64,000 bases of DNA from Echinococcus granulosus (taxonomy: Eukaryota > Platyhelminthes > Cestoda > Cyclophyllidea > Taeniidae), in NCBI RefSeq assembly GCF_000524195.1, contig NW_020170441.1:105920-169919 (forward strand). The letters are read 5' to 3'. Positions 47,159 through 60,800 of this stretch are shown one piece after another. The translations under genes and the position numbers were made by a program. The number at the start of each line of letters is the position of its first letter. Position 1 is the first letter of the stretch. The notes under the pieces are model-generated. The model saw nothing but the letters and a program-made list of their open reading frames with translations, had not been told where the DNA came from and did no database searches.

Positions 47159-50100
47159 CTAGGAAAAGACTACGAAGCGGCTAAGCAGAAGTGAAGAGGG
47201 AGAGACCGACCTCACGCCACCTTGAGGGCAAAGGGTTTTGATTTCCAAATTGTCCTTGGTGAGAAAGATGGGGAGACAGGAGGCGATACGAGCGAGCTGG
47301 CAGGTAAGGAGATTCTCAGGCTTGTTGTTACTGCCTGCGGTAAATACCTCCTCTGAGACTCCCATCGCTGCCTCGTCGAGCGCTGTGCGCCCATCCTCAC
47401 AGGGCATCTCCCTCCAGTAGCAGTTCACCTCCGTCTCTATCTCCTTTGTGTAGAGAGGAATAGGCGAGAAAAATGAATCGTGAGGCATTTTACAAAGCAC
47501 ATCAAACATTCGTCTCTTCACCATACAGTGACACAATTGTGTGATTTTACCTATCCTAAGCACTTTCTGCAGGTAAATCTTGGTTGCATAGGTGCGAAGG
47601 GTCTTGGTTTATTCACCCATAAAATAAACTAATACATCCAGAATGCTTGAGAGAAAGACATAAACTTTTAAATTTATGTGATTTTAAAAACACCCCATCC
47701 ATAATTCACCACTAACTCTCTCATTCAGACACTGATCTAGTTGGAACATCCTCCATGCATCCATTGGAAAACCCACTCTTTATGTCCAAAAATAGCATGA
47801 AAACAGTAATGTCAAAGTGATGTTGTAGGCGCTTGAAAAACCGATTCGCCCGACGCAAATCCAGGAGAAAGACGCATTATGCATCAATCTTCGGCGTTCA
47901 CACTAAAGTACAAGTCGCGTGTTAGTCTTGACTATGGTCAATAGGTAAGTGAAGAATTTAAACCCTCAATTAGTATGCGCTTATGTTGCCGTCAGGTGAG
48001 AGGCGTATTTAGTGACCCCAAAATGCGCGAATGTACCTGTATATGCATCGCAGTCAAGTCGCCGGCAGGGAAGGCATCAGTCTCACTGGCCAGAAATATC
48101 AACGAAGGGTCATCGGGGTAGGATGCGGGAATCGATGCGCCGATTGTCAGCACATCTGCAAGCCAAAAAAGCAGTATATCGACACATTGCGACTTTTCCT
48201 GACACTTTTACGGTGACCTTCAAACAGACTCATTAATATAAACTCCGTTGTCGCACAGCGGCAGCAACTACATTTCCATTTCGTGGCTACACCGCGTCGT
48301 AATGACGGTCTCTCTTACCCCTCCTCACTATCCGGTCGCCCCTCTTATAACCACATGCGGCTCTCCGCCGCTGCTTATTAACAGAGAACAGCACACTGAG
48401 GTCAATTTGAGTCATCCAGAGATAAAAGTGACTTGCTTAACTTATTTATGAGTCTCTGCCAGAAGTTGCCGGAAGTACAGAAGCCAAGTTGCACTTTTGT
48501 GTGAAGAAGATAACGGCCTTCCAAATGTTTGACGCTATGCTTAAACTTAAATGGGAGCAGATAAAATAAACTATTTTTCTAACACCGTAATTCACGGAAA
48601 ATGTATTTGCGTTTGCTCCCGGTATGGCTAAAAGGCGAATAAGAGAAACTGCAAAGTCATTCAACTGCAATTTGTGAAACAATAAATGAGAATTACTTTT
48701 TTATAAATACGGTAGACTCTAAAAATCCAGTGAGAACAATGCCGTGACGCAAGAGAAATTGTGAAACACCTACTACCACAACAGTAGCCGTGTAATTTCA
48801 GACTAAAACATGTGAAAGAATTGATAACAAATGGAGAATTTCGCAGTCTTTAAACAACTCCCTCAAGCATACGACAATTCGCGCAGAGAAGCGCAAGTGT
48901 TCCGTGTCCAAGCTTCCCCAATGCGCAATTTCCCAATCTACTTATTATTAGGCTAAAAACCGAGAAATGTGGCATGAGATTGCTATCTCAACGTATCTAA
49001 AGGCTTGATCTGCCGAGTTAGTGCGATTCCAAAGCCTTTCAGGAGTCAATCCTACCTGAATAGTTCTACATAGCGGTGAGTAACTTTACCTTAAGAACGC
49101 TAAAGTGCTTAAAAATAGTAATGTAATTACTCTAGGTCTAGCCACAACAACGGCGATTCCAATTGTGACGGTGTCATGGAAGCGGTGCCACATGGCGTTG
49201 GAAAATGAGGTTGACATGAAAAATATGACATGGTTCTTTAGATGAAAATTCCGATGGTGATTTCTCCGCCTTCAAAGTTAAATCGTGACTAAGTAATGGG
49301 GGGAGAAGGCAAGTACACGCACCTTTTCCGCGAAAGGCCATTTGGCACTTGAAAATGGCATCTGATGGTTGAATCAAATCGAGTGCCATGAAAGTTTGAG
49401 CACGAGGCCATGTCTGAAGGAAAGAAGGGCAAAAGTACCTTGTCAATCGTGACAATAAGAAATCACCTACCTGTGCATTAAAATTACCAATATTTCCCAA
49501 TAGGTTTCACGAACCCTCAAAGAATGCACAACAAATTTGGTGCTCTAAATGTGAAATTCATCAGTTAGACATTTACCTGATCATTTTAAACAACGCACTA
49601 GTTTTCACGTGGGGCCGATGGCTTAAAGCCAACGTGTCGGTTTAATTTGTGACAATGAACCCCATGGAAATAAATTTGTCCACGGAAATATTAGCGATGC
49701 AGCCTAACATGATCACCATTTTACTTTTGACATGAATGTGACAAAAGTAAATCCGCATTACGGTAAGAGTATACGTGCCGATGAAAATGATAAGCACCAG
49801 AGTGTTGTTTTCGGGGTTCCTCCCTCAACATGGACAGAGACTTCTTGCAAGATTGAATCGGCCATGAATTTACATAAATTCAAATAGCGTTGTGAAAAGT
49901 AACCACCCAATAATGAGATAGGAAGCGAAGTATGGGAAGCTTTGAATGTGGGGTTTTGTGAGCTGTCAGTTGCATGACATCAGTTTCAGCTAGTAAACAG
50001 TGGCATCCGAAAGAACGCAGGTACAACTAAGACCAACGGAGCGATGATAGCATATGAGGGGGCAATAAAATTTGGCCTTTTGAGATGGGACACGAAAAGT

Positions 50101-53100
50101 GCAAGGTAGCATACATCGTCTACTTAATATTTTTGAATACAAATTTTGTGGAATTTCCGGTAACAGCGCCAAAATGCAAATTCAACAATCCGCTTCAATA
50201 TTATTGCACCTTTCCACGATAGGCTCCTTGAAAGACTTTACAAATACCTGATCATTCATTTGCAAATAATGAGTTGTAAATCCACTCAGAAAAAATAGTT
50301 TAATCAAAAGTTATGAATCTACTATGGTGCCAAAATAACCAAAACAGATTGCCTTACACATCATTGGTAAAGGCAACGAAACATTTCGAGAAAATTCAAA
50401 GGCGCTTACACTTATGTCTTTGAAAGTCACACGGTCCCACGTGCTCAAACAGATATCCTTACTGATGGGGAAGAAGGGTTTCTGGTTCTCTGAGAGATTG
50501 AGCACACCACTTTCAATTGCGTGTATCTGAAAGATGATAAAAGACAGCATTGTGAAAAAGAAAGACAAGGTGTCTCCATCCAAAATTTCAAAATACATAT
50601 GAATGGAGCGAGACCATATTAATCACACTTGTTTGTATTGAGTCGAAATGCGGCTGCTAGAAGTGGCTTCTTAATAGCGCAACTCCGCATTAGGTGCATT
50701 TCTACCGTTTCAGTCGATTTATTGTACAATTTAACGAAAACTGAGAATGTTAGGACCTGCATTGCAAATACATTACATGAAAGCCTAAGCTTCGTCTTAG
50801 AATCTAGATTCTCAAAATTGATTTATTTTTCGGGGAGCATTTTTAAACCAAGCCAGAAGAAAAAGGTTACATTACTTATTAAATATTAAAGCTACAAAAC
50901 TCTAGAAAAATACCATTTCCAAAATGATACTTGATTTTAAGAGGATTGCCTTTAAATCCATATTTCCAAAACTCACTTTCAATGTCTCATACGGAGGCGA
51001 CGATTTACTCAGGATAACCTGTAATAAATGAATCCCGATATTTTTAAACCAATCTGACACTAATGAGAGCGAGTTGCTTTCATATCAACAGTGAGCGTAA
51101 TGGAAAGCACCACCGTGGAGTAACAAGGCCAAAACTGACATGATGCAGCAAGAGAACTCCACAATTGTCCTGTATTAATACGTGAGAATAGAAGGGGAAA
51201 AAGACAAACCTCAGCATTGAGAGACATGCGAGATTCAAGACGCCGACAAAGAGCCGTAAACCAGGAGTCGATGAATCCGAAGGGCTCAACTGAGGTTGCG
51301 GACGACGAGGCAGTGACAGAAGAAGAAGTAGAAGCGTGAAAAAGAGTATCGCGAGCGGAGTCGAGGTAGGGGAGGCACTGGAGACCCCCCAGGTGCTGCG
51401 CCCATGCATAGGCACGACCGCCGTCATCATCACCACTGCTCAGCGGAAGGAACGAAGCTGGTCCGGTACCGCCGGCTACCGCCTCCCCGCCCTCCCAACG
51501 TGAAGCCTCCCCACCGCACTGCAAGTGCGCCAGCAGCCCCTCCGACGAGAGAAGGTCCCTGAAAGTAGCATTAGTCACTGACATACTCACAATTCATTAA
51601 GCAACGGAACTAGCATCCCTTTAATAAACATCGTTCTGTAAATGAGACTTTTACAGCCACTGCCACAATGTAGTGGGCAAGGCATTCTGTATACTATAAG
51701 CTGCACGACTGAGAGATGACTGAAAATTCGCTGAGGCATGCACCTTGCCGTTTGTGAGAGAGGACATAGTTTTTCAATCTCATGGACCTCCTCCTTGACA
51801 GTAACGAGTCTAGCTCGCATCAGCCACGTGAAGGTCAGCGTCAGTTGCAGGTTTGCCCACTTCGCATCAGATCCTGCAGCAAACAAAGGCCTTAAATATG
51901 ACCGTTCGAGTGTTTTTATGCGTCTTAACATGGAGAAATGACTGAAGGTACCGGTGGCGATGTGCACAACGACAGAAAGGGGGTGGGGCGAATCAGTCTT
52001 ATGCTGTGGCCGTTCTTCGTCTTCCGCTCCAATGCGTTTCGACTTTCGATGAGTCTTCTTCTGTAAGATGCAACAAAAGCAGGTTACTCAATAAACTTTT
52101 TGGAACTTGAAGATATGCAAATGAACCTATGATTAAACAAACACATTTAAGGATCAAATATCGTACCGAAAGGACAAACTCTTAATCCAAGCAATCCACC
52201 AACAATAGAATACCAACAGCAGGTAATTATACCAAAAAATTATTTTTATGAATCATACGACGATGTATCGTATCAATCGCGCTGAAATTGCATAAAAATG
52301 GGGATCATTAAAAAGAAGGCGGATACCCGAGTTTTAGTACTCCTTAAAGTAAATAATTAATGAGTAGGTTGAAAACAGTCAGAAAGTGCAAAATCAACAT
52401 TGAGAGCATAGTTTGAATAGACAATTTGAGAAACTATAGGAAACGACTGTACACGAGAGTAGCAAAGTGCATAAGCTCACTCTTTTTAATAGCAGTCCAT
52501 CCTGGTCATCCACTTCTGAGGAATCTGCATCGACCTCATCCACATTGAAAGAAGCCGCTGAATTGACCGACCGCGCTAATTCCGAATCTCCAACAATTTT
52601 CACAGTCACCCGTCTCTGCAGGTCTAAACCGAAGACGACAACCTTAGTAAAACGTACAAGGCGGAAGATGAGCAAACTAATACGTGCTTTCAACGTCAAT
52701 GTAAGCGCTCAATTTCGAATAAATGATGTAGAGAGGCGGCGGAAGAGCAAAGGCAGACTGAAATGTTTCTTCGTTTTCACTTATTTTGAAACCCATTTCA
52801 GAATCAAGAGCCCTTGTTGACTAAAAACATTAAGTAAATGTAATTAAGACCCCACTTCTAGAATATTCCTTAAGTTTCCACCAATCCTGTCAAGATATGC
52901 CTGCTTTGTGGCTATTTTTTCCTTGACCTGTGCCATTGATTTTGAGATTTCATTAAGATTGGAATGTAATCTACCAAAACAAATAATGTCAAAGCTGAAC
53001 AACTTTTTTCTCTGTTGCAACTCCCAATAAAGGCGGTCGAGCGTTTGTTGATGTTCTGATTTACAAGCCTCTGAGGTGCAGACAGTTTTGGCGTATTCCT

Positions 53101-53569
53101 CCACCGGAATAAGGCTAATCTCCTCATGGAGTGATCTGATGCATCAGAAGAGTAAAGAAAACAATACCTAAACCCCAAGCAAGTTTGAATGGATTCCTTA
53201 AGGTGCTCCAATTCGTAAAGTAGATTCTGAAGTTCCCGTGTTTTTTGGTCGACCGCAAGCTTTTTCTGAGAAATTGTTGTTGAGTCGCGGAGAGTAACGA
53301 ACCTGATAAGTAGCTTCACGGAGGTCTTTGATCCTGAGCTGAGTCCTACGATTTATCGCTTTTAATGCGATGATATGTTTGCCAAAAGTGCTGCCAGACA
53401 CCTGAATGTTTCGACCGTGATTCCTATTTGGTTATACTGATTGTTTCGATTTCTTGCGTTGCCAGGTGGTATCAAGGGAGCTTTTAAGGGCAGAACACTC
53501 TTGTTTGAAGAGTTTTAGGTCCAGCTTCCCATCGTTTACCAACTTTTTCACATCTAACCCGCCGTCCAT
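47159..53569 (-). CDS. THOC5: THO complex subunit 5 (mRNA export)
   Basis: A subunit of the nuclear THO/TREX complex, which couples transcription and splicing to mRNA export. Fifteen exons in transcript order: 53569-53438, 53401-53303, 53265-53168, 53135-53004, 52970-52856, 52820-52695, 52615-52481, 52060-51952, 51873-51744, 51558-51210, 51018-50977, 50526-50410, 49413-49323, 48155-48037, 47443-47159. All phases agree; 692 residues against 683 in human. Matching stretches: RTQLRIKDLREATYQ; LQNLLYELEHLKESIQTCLGF; SLHEEISLIPVEEY; HQQTLDRLYWELQQRKK; ALPPPLYIIYSKLSAY; HPLSVVVHI; AWAQHLGGL; RAQTFMALDLIQPSDAIF; EIETEVNCYWREMPC; LLTCQLARI. The N-terminal half is coiled coil, then an acidic linker (VDEVDADSSEVDDQD). 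An upstream in-frame stop supports ATG 53569. Exon 11 (14 codons) and the 52695/52615 junction are the weakest parts. Intron 1 is 36 nt. Confidence 0.92.
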
Positions 53570-55650
53570 ACCTGCGCACAATCTACGAGCAATAGACTCA
53601 AAAAGGGGAAATGCACTTATAGGTTAAAAGTAATTGCCGGTATCAGCCAATTGGCATCAAGGTTTCAGTGGGTTTTTCATTAATATATTTAAAATAGTCA
53701 GAGGCATCGAAAGTAAGCTGATTAGGTTCCCATATGTCCTATTTTTAGACCAGCTAGTCTAGGTTGCCAATATACAAGCATCATAGTTAGATTCATCACT
53801 TTTATATGATAGAATTTTAGCAATAACGCTAGTGAAAAAACCCAACAGTAAACATATTTAAGCTCGAGTTAAAATAAGTAGACAGCTAATAAGGTCCCTA
53901 AAGTATGACTTTGTTCATTTACGTGTGCTTGTTCAGCACCCAAAAATTTGGATAATTATGGTATGTGGCCGTATGAGTATATGCAAAAAAATACGGCCAC
54001 ATGCAGTATGAAGGCTAATCACGTATCTTGTACAATGGCTAACTGTGGATTTTAGCCATGCAAACGCTCGAACTTCCTGCATCTGTGCTTCCGTTCTGAG
54101 GAGCTGCTATTGTGTAGCGCCCCGAGACTTCCCTGCAGACGAGAGAAGACAAAATACTTGGGCAGAATATATATTCAACACAGAGAAGGTGTATGGGCTA
54201 CTGACATAGCTTGAAGGCCAGTCTGCCCAGCGAGGTACCAGAAGGCAAATTCGAAGGTTCATAAGTGGCGCCTCACCAATACCGAGGGATAAACCACCAT
54301 CGTATTTCAGTAGAGTCATGCCGGTCACACCTTAATGTAATACTTATATTGTTTAATGTACCTTTCAGAGAGGAGGCAAGGTTGAAATTCAAACCTGGTG
54401 ACGGAGTTGGTGTCTCCCAAGTCAGAGAGAGATTGCTATCCCTCCCTTTTTAAACTTTGTACTTTTTTTCCCGATCCACTTCCCTCTTATAAATATGTTG
54501 AAATTAATTCAACCGGGTTGTTCTAAGAGCACTAGGAACAGGGAAGAGGAAATTTGTGAGTCTCGCCCTACATTAATACCTTTTGGCTTTAGCAATACAC
54601 ATTTCTTTACAGCACTTTGGATTGTTGCGACTTAGGGCGAGGCTTAGCAAGCTATCAGAGGAGGGGAGCAGGTGAATACAACCTTGTGACTGAGGAGCAT
54701 TCAAAACCCACTTAGCCGGAAAAGAGTCCCGCTGCCAAATGTCTCTAAACTTGTAGCCATCTCCATTTACACTAAGCGACAAATGTATCGAAATTCATTC
54801 AGTCTCGTTGTTCAAAGGGTATGAAGGCCAGGGACGAGGAGATAAACAAGGCCAGTACTACAATATCATTCGATTTATTTACAAGGGCATACAGATGCGA
54901 TATAATTAACAGCGAAATCAATGTGCATTAGTAAAGGTCAGTAAATGTAATACACTCTTGGAGTATGCTAGTGACAATTAAAAAACTTTGCCTTAAATTC
55001 TTCGCGTTAGTGCCTGGAGTGTTAGGCGAGGAATAAAGAGGCCAAAATTGGGTCAAGAAACACTACCAAACTAGGCATGGAATGGATGCTTATATCAGCT
55101 TGAGGCAGGGGTTGTTTGATGCAGGTGTAATTTCTAGTTTTATCTAAGTCTTGCTTTTGGCAGCAAGCTTCTTAGTGGGTTCCGCCATTGAGAATCAGTC
55201 GGGCAGTCTGGATTTCAGGCCAATCTAGTAGTACCAAACTCTACGCTCTATCGCTGCTACTTGTTTTGCCTTGGTTCCAAATCTTCTTTCGTCTTCCGTA
55301 AAGTCTCTGGTGCTACAACAGGTGTGACCCCCTTTACATCAGTGGCTATGCTGAACAGCTGCTTCAGGATTTGCGCGTTTTAAGTTGCATTTAGTCTTTA
55401 CAGTTTAGGTGCATCAATTCGAAAGAGTGCTTGATAAGCTCTATAATTAAGGTATTCACAAATTTCATTCCTAATTTGTCGTAGGTATCAATATGCAATA
55501 GTTTACATTTTTGTTGCTTCAATTCTCTGATGCGTGCAAAAACAATAATTGATCTTCGATTTGCCTCTCTTCACTTACAGTTTTTCTTACTATAGCATTT
55601 TTATTTGAATTGTTGGAGGCATGACGTTTCATGACGATGCATTACGTTGA
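53570..55650. other. Divergent intergenic stretch between THOC5 and BiP
   Basis: No gene was recognised. It contains a pair of degenerate repeats (54487-54580 and 54777-54868). It must include the THOC5 promoter near its left end and distal BiP promoter elements near its right end. Confidence 0.5.
54487..54868. repeat. Degenerate direct repeat, unit spacing about 290 bp
   Basis: The segment beginning near 54490 (aaatatgttgaaattaattc, then ttgttct...aacagggaagaggaaat) is echoed near 54780 (aaatgtatcgaaattcattc, then ttgttca...ccagggacgaggagat). The order and spacing of the shared blocks are kept, with many substitutions. It could be an old tandem duplication or two copies of an interspersed element. 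Confidence 0.45.
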
Positions 55651-55690
55651 CCAATCATCGTGTAACACATTGTCAGTTACGAAATATAAG
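55651..55690 (+). promoter_or_regulatory. BiP core promoter (CCAAT and TATA boxes)
   Basis: CCAAT at 55651-55655 and TATAAG at 55685-55690 lie 77 and 43 bp upstream of the start codon, implying a short 5' UTR. Upstream at 55621-55648 are TGACG/ACGT cores (TGACGTTT, TGACGATG, TTACGTTG) that partly resemble ATF6/XBP1 sites. The CCAAT-N9-CCACG ER-stress element is matched only in part (3 of 5 in the second half). Confidence 0.5.
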
Positions 55691-55727
55691 GTCTGCCATC
55701 TTGGCCGTTTCGTTGTATAGTAACGTG

Positions 55728-57897
55728 ATGGGTCCGTCCACTTACGTTGGTATTTTTTTACTCTGTATTCTCACGTTGTCCCGTTGCAAATCCGGCAAAG
55801 AAGAGTACGGGACTGTCATAGGTATTGATCTGGGTACAACTTATTCATGGTGAGTTTTTTTACGTCGAATATTGGGCTTTTGTTTACTCGTGGTATGTAG
55901 TTTTGGTTCATTTATCGGGTTTATTTCAATTAAATTCGGAGTTCCATTATTATAGTATGATATTTGTGCAGTATTCTGGTTGTAGTCAGTTTGCACCAGT
56001 TTTCTAGGGCTTTACTGATATTAGGGTGTAGTGCCAACTATTTGTTCGTGCTTTATTTTTCAGTGTTGGTGTTTTCAAGAACGGACGTGTTGAAATCATC
56101 GCAAATGACCAAGGCAATCGTATAACCCCATCTTATGTTGCATTCTCTGGTGATGGTGAACGACTGATTGGTGATGCAGCCAAAAATCAATTGACCTCAA
56201 ATCCTAAGAATACTTTGTTCGACGCCAAACGACTCATCGGTCGTGATTATGACGATAAAGATGTGCAGGGTGATATTAAACGTTATCCGTTCAAGGTGAT
56301 AAATAAGAACAATAAACCGTATATGAAAGTTCAAGTAGGGAGTGAGGAGAAGGGCTTCGCCCCCGAGGAGGTTTCGGCTATGGTTCTTAGTAAAATGAAG
56401 GAAATTGCCGAGGCCTATCTTGGCACTGAAGTTACCCACGCTGTCGTCACTGTGCCCGCCTACTTCAATGACGCTCAACGTCAAGCGACCAAAGATGCTG
56501 GTGCCATTGCTGGTCTGACTGTGTTGCGAATTATCAATGAACCAACTGCCGCTGCGATTGCCTATGGTTTGGATAAAAAAGATACTGAGAAGAACATCCT
56601 CGTATTTGATCTTGGTGGTGGCACCTTCGATGTCTCCCTCCTGACAATCGACAATGGTGTGTTTGAAGTTGTCGCGACCAGTGGTGACACTCATCTTGGT
56701 GGTGAAGACTTCGATCAGCGCCTCATCGATTACTTCGTCAAGTTATACAAGAAGAAGGAAGGCAAGGACATTACAAAGGATGATCGCGCAGTTCAAAAAC
56801 TGAGACGTGAAGTTGAGAAGGCAAAACGCACGCTTAGCACAGAGCACAGCACAATGATCGAGATCGACAACCTCTTTGAAGGCAAAGACTTCTCTGAACC
56901 TTTGACAAGAGCTCGTTTTGAAGAGTTAAATAATGACCTCTTCCGTAGCACTCTCAAACCCGTTATGAAGGTGATGGAAGATTCTGGTCTTAAAAAGGAG
57001 GATATTGATGATATTGTCCTCGTTGGTGGGTCCACAAGGATACCCAAAATTCAACAGCTAGTTAAGGAGTTCTTTAACGGAAAGGAACCAAGCAGAGGCA
57101 TCAATCCTGATGAAGCTGTCGCTTACGGTGCCGCAGTGCAAGCTGGTGTTATTAGTGGTGTTGAAGACACTGGTGATATCGTGCTCCTCGACGTTTGCCC
57201 CTTAACCATGGGTATTGAGACTGTCGGAGGTGTTATGACTAAACTCATCCCTAGAAATACTGTCATTCCCACCAAAAAGTCGCAAATCTTTTCGACTGCT
57301 GCTGATAATCAGCCAACTGTCACTATTCAGGTGTTTGAGGGTGAGCGTCCGATGACTAAGGACAATCACTTCCTGGGCAAGTTCGACCTGACAGGCATTC
57401 CGCCGGCTCCTCGTGGTTTACCTCAAATCGAAGTTACCTTCGAAATTGATGTGAATGGTATTCTCCGAGTATCCGCCGAGGACAAAGGTACTGGAAAGAA
57501 AAGCAATATTGTCATAAACAAAGAGACAAACCGCCTCACTCCTGAGGAAATTGAGCGCATGATTCAGGATGCCGAGAAGTTCTCTGATCAGGATAAACAA
57601 GTCAAGGAGCGTGTGGAGGTCCGCAATGACCTTGAGAGCCTTGCATACTCCATTAAAAACCAGGTCAAAGATAAGGAGAAGATGGGTGGGAAGTTGAGTG
57701 ACGATGAGATTAAGACTATAGAGGATGCAGCTGATGAGGCTATTAAGTGGATGGAGAATAATCCACAGGCCGAGACCAGTGATTACAAGAAGCAGAAGGC
57801 GAATCTCGAGAGTGTTGTTCAGCCCATCGTGAGCAAGCTCTACGAAGGCGCGGCTCCTCCTCCTCCGACTGAAAGCACGCCGAAGGAGGAGTTATAA
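55728..57897 (+). CDS. HSPA5: ER HSP70 chaperone BiP / GRP78
   Basis: An ATP-driven chaperone of the ER lumen that aids protein folding and senses ER stress. Exons 55728-55849 and 56064-57897 join in phase; 651 residues (human 654). A signal peptide is seen at residues 1-24 ([20 protein letters not shown]). The nucleotide-binding motifs [28 protein letters not shown] and [14 protein letters not shown] are intact, as are the linker ([17 protein letters not shown]) and the substrate-binding domain. The C-terminus PKEEL is an ER-retention signal of the KDEL class. ATG 55728 is preferred over an in-frame upstream ATG at 55647 because it gives a standard signal peptide and follows the TATA box correctly. 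The lack of introns in most of the gene is usual for HSP70s. Confidence 0.97.
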
Positions 57898-60800
57898 ATG
57901 GATGGTGTTTGTACAGTTGCTGGCTTGCTTGTGTACATCAGTGGTAGAGACATGTGGCCATTCGTTAGGGCCGTCTAACATTGCATTGTTTTTTTCCTGT
58001 CTTTTATATGTCAATTAATTCACTTAATTGTAATGACTTACATGTATTGGGTGGGGGGGACTTGTGATATTTACGCTGACTAGTATTTTGGTCCCTTGTA
58101 TCTGGCGCGTGGTCGTGTACGGGAATGCCTTGTTCGGGGTATGTGCATAGCGGGGTAGCTGTGCTTTTGCAGGCGCTTTGGGGGGCGGGGCTCCCTTTTT
58201 CGGCTCTTGGGACGCTTCATCTTAAAGCGGGTTCGCGCTTGGGTTCTTGTCAGATGTCTAGCTCAGTGTCAGGGCCCTCCGCCAGTGCCCGTGCGTTATT
58301 TGGTGTGGTGATTGAAACTGGGGTGTTGCCTGCGCGTTTGGTCACCGCCGCTACTAAACGACTTCGCTATCGTTTGTGCGGATATTCTGAGTTCACGCAA
58401 TGCTACGTGTGTGTAGCATTGTAGTTTACCGGAGTGGACTTTCGTCCAAGCGCAGTTCGCCAATCGTGCAAATGGCTGGAGCCTGGTGGCAGCGGGTGTT
58501 GTATGTCAGCGGAGCAAGCGAAATGCTCGGTTGATCTAAAAGTTGCCAGTGTGATTAAGACGTTCTAAAATGGTGAGCAATCAAGTTTTGACCATGTCGT
58601 GGAGTGATGCAGCAGAACCGGTCGGTCAGTGAGCGGATTATAAATGGTTCTAGCCATTTCTCCAACGTGCCTTACTTTTTTACCCTGTTGCTTCCTTTTC
58701 GTCGGTTTAGAACCCCATCAATAATAAATAAGCATCACCAACTACCATTTTGGTGTAACTGCCAATACGATAATGGGAAATTGCCTCTCTCCCAACACAT
58801 TGCAGCCAGTATTTCCAATGTTCACACAGCGAAATCAAATAGTTTATGCGTTGCTCAGTTTTTCAACCAAGCTTGTAGAACCGAGGCCGTGGACAGTCTA
58901 CAATTGTCAATTCCATCAACGGTCGAATCGCTGCGAGCAGCATGAAGCATTTCCTCACTCTCAACTCTTTGGCCCCTTTAATTTTCATGATGGCAAAGTC
59001 CTATTGAGTTCGGCGAACTCTATTTTCCCGCTATGTTTGATGATTTGGTCTTTCTGCCAATGAAAGTACATCATAGAATTTTAACAATGCCACTTGTTAC
59101 GGTCGTGTACACGTTGAAATGCCTCTAGTTAGGGTCTAGCCGTGACAAATCCAGGGGCGCCTGTTCAACTAGGATTTCATCTGATAAGCAAAGTACGCAC
59201 GTGGTAACTACCCTAGATGGTAAGATATCAGTGACAGCTTTCAATTCTAGTATTTTTCATATTATTTCCTTTAAGCTAACCAATAAGAACCGAGAGAAAT
59301 CCATGTATCAATGTTCGACAATGCAAGTGTGATACATTACATGGAGGCGTTATCTTGGTCTATGACACTGAAATTCACCTAATTACCACTTCACCGTCAA
59401 GTTACACAGCACACCTTTAAAAAATAAAGGCTTTTAATCGCCTCAGTCAGCATTTAAACTCCAAATGGCATCCGTCCGTATGGATCGTGATTCCATCTTG
59501 GCAATTTAAGTAGCCTGGTCTCTAGGGCGGTCAAATTTGCCCAATGCGAAATGGAAAGTAGCCCAGAAGGTCAGCATCAGAGCTGAATGGGAATAGTCTT
59601 TGTTACTGCTGAAATTCTAATGTCTATAAATACCAAACGTGATGCGAATACGATGGCTCCACTTCAACATGACGGCTCAAACAGAGCCATTTCTGTAGTG
59701 GCCTTATGACTACCGAGAGGTTTTTCAAATTGAAAGATTCCATTAGAAATAAAATCCTGCCTCGGACTAACTAACGGAATCTAGCCTCGAGTCTGATTAT
59801 ACTGCCACACTGAATTGTACAGTTTGCTTGAAGTCTTTTGTTCGACGTGTTTGTCAAAAGCCGGCATTGTTCTTTCATTGCGGCACGAATTCATATGCAG
59901 TCGGTTTTTGAAGGCTGGACGGAGGATGGTAGCATAACCTTAGCAATGATGAATAACCGTTCTTTAGGATATTTCTACTACTTTTTTGCTGTGAATTCGC
60001 GAGACGTTCCGATTTGGCACTCTACATTTTACTGTGAGGCTGCTGACGAATGAGTTTGGCGTTCCGCCTGGTTCACCAGTTCATTGTCAGGTAGAGGAGG
60101 CAAAAATACGACTAGGCGAATGGAGGGAATCATTGCTATAGCTAAACCCCCGTTTTTTTTCCACTACGGATTTCTTCAAAAACGCGAGACTCTCAAAATC
60201 CTAACTTCCGTTTGTCACATCGATATCGCATGAGTTTGTCTGGAAGTAACAAAAGTTCAGGGGTGAAGAAGTTTTAGAAAGTGGAATGGCAGTAGCACCT
60301 CCGAAAAAGAAGCGACGACTGTAAAGATTAAAACTTGATTCATTGAGGGCTCCGTTCACGAGGCCATTAGCTTGAGAAGGCGTGTCCATACCGTACCCTC
60401 TTCTGTTCTATGCCATTCTATGCGGTCGCTCGCGTGTTTAAGCCCGCAAATTCCATTTCATTGGCGGAGCCTGCTGTAGGCCGAGTACAATTATGCGAAT
60501 GCAAAGTGATAGAAGTGAAACACGTATGGATCTTACGCCTCATTCATTCGGAAAGTGCTTCCCGTTCCTACTGCTGGAAGCAATGGCCGTGTGTCAAGTT
60601 CTGCAGTAGCATATTGATGGTCAATGTATTTTTAAAACTGTCACCTCCAACTAGTTGTTTTAATCAAGGCCCTCAACGATTTATTGCAAAAAGTCATAAA
60701 ACTCTTGGATACAGGTGATTGATGGATTAATTCAATTTCTTTAGATGCATAAAAAGCACGCGTACTGCAAAATAATTTAACAGAAATGGAAAACCAGAGT

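Noticed and set aside
48766..48790. Minus-strand string TGTGGTAGTAGGTGT resembling let-7
   Set aside because: The seed differs at position 3, and only a 5-bp local stem forms. Treated as chance.
58125..58424. 99-codon open frame after BiP
   Set aside because: It lies in G-rich probable 3' UTR, with no family resemblance or conserved pattern.
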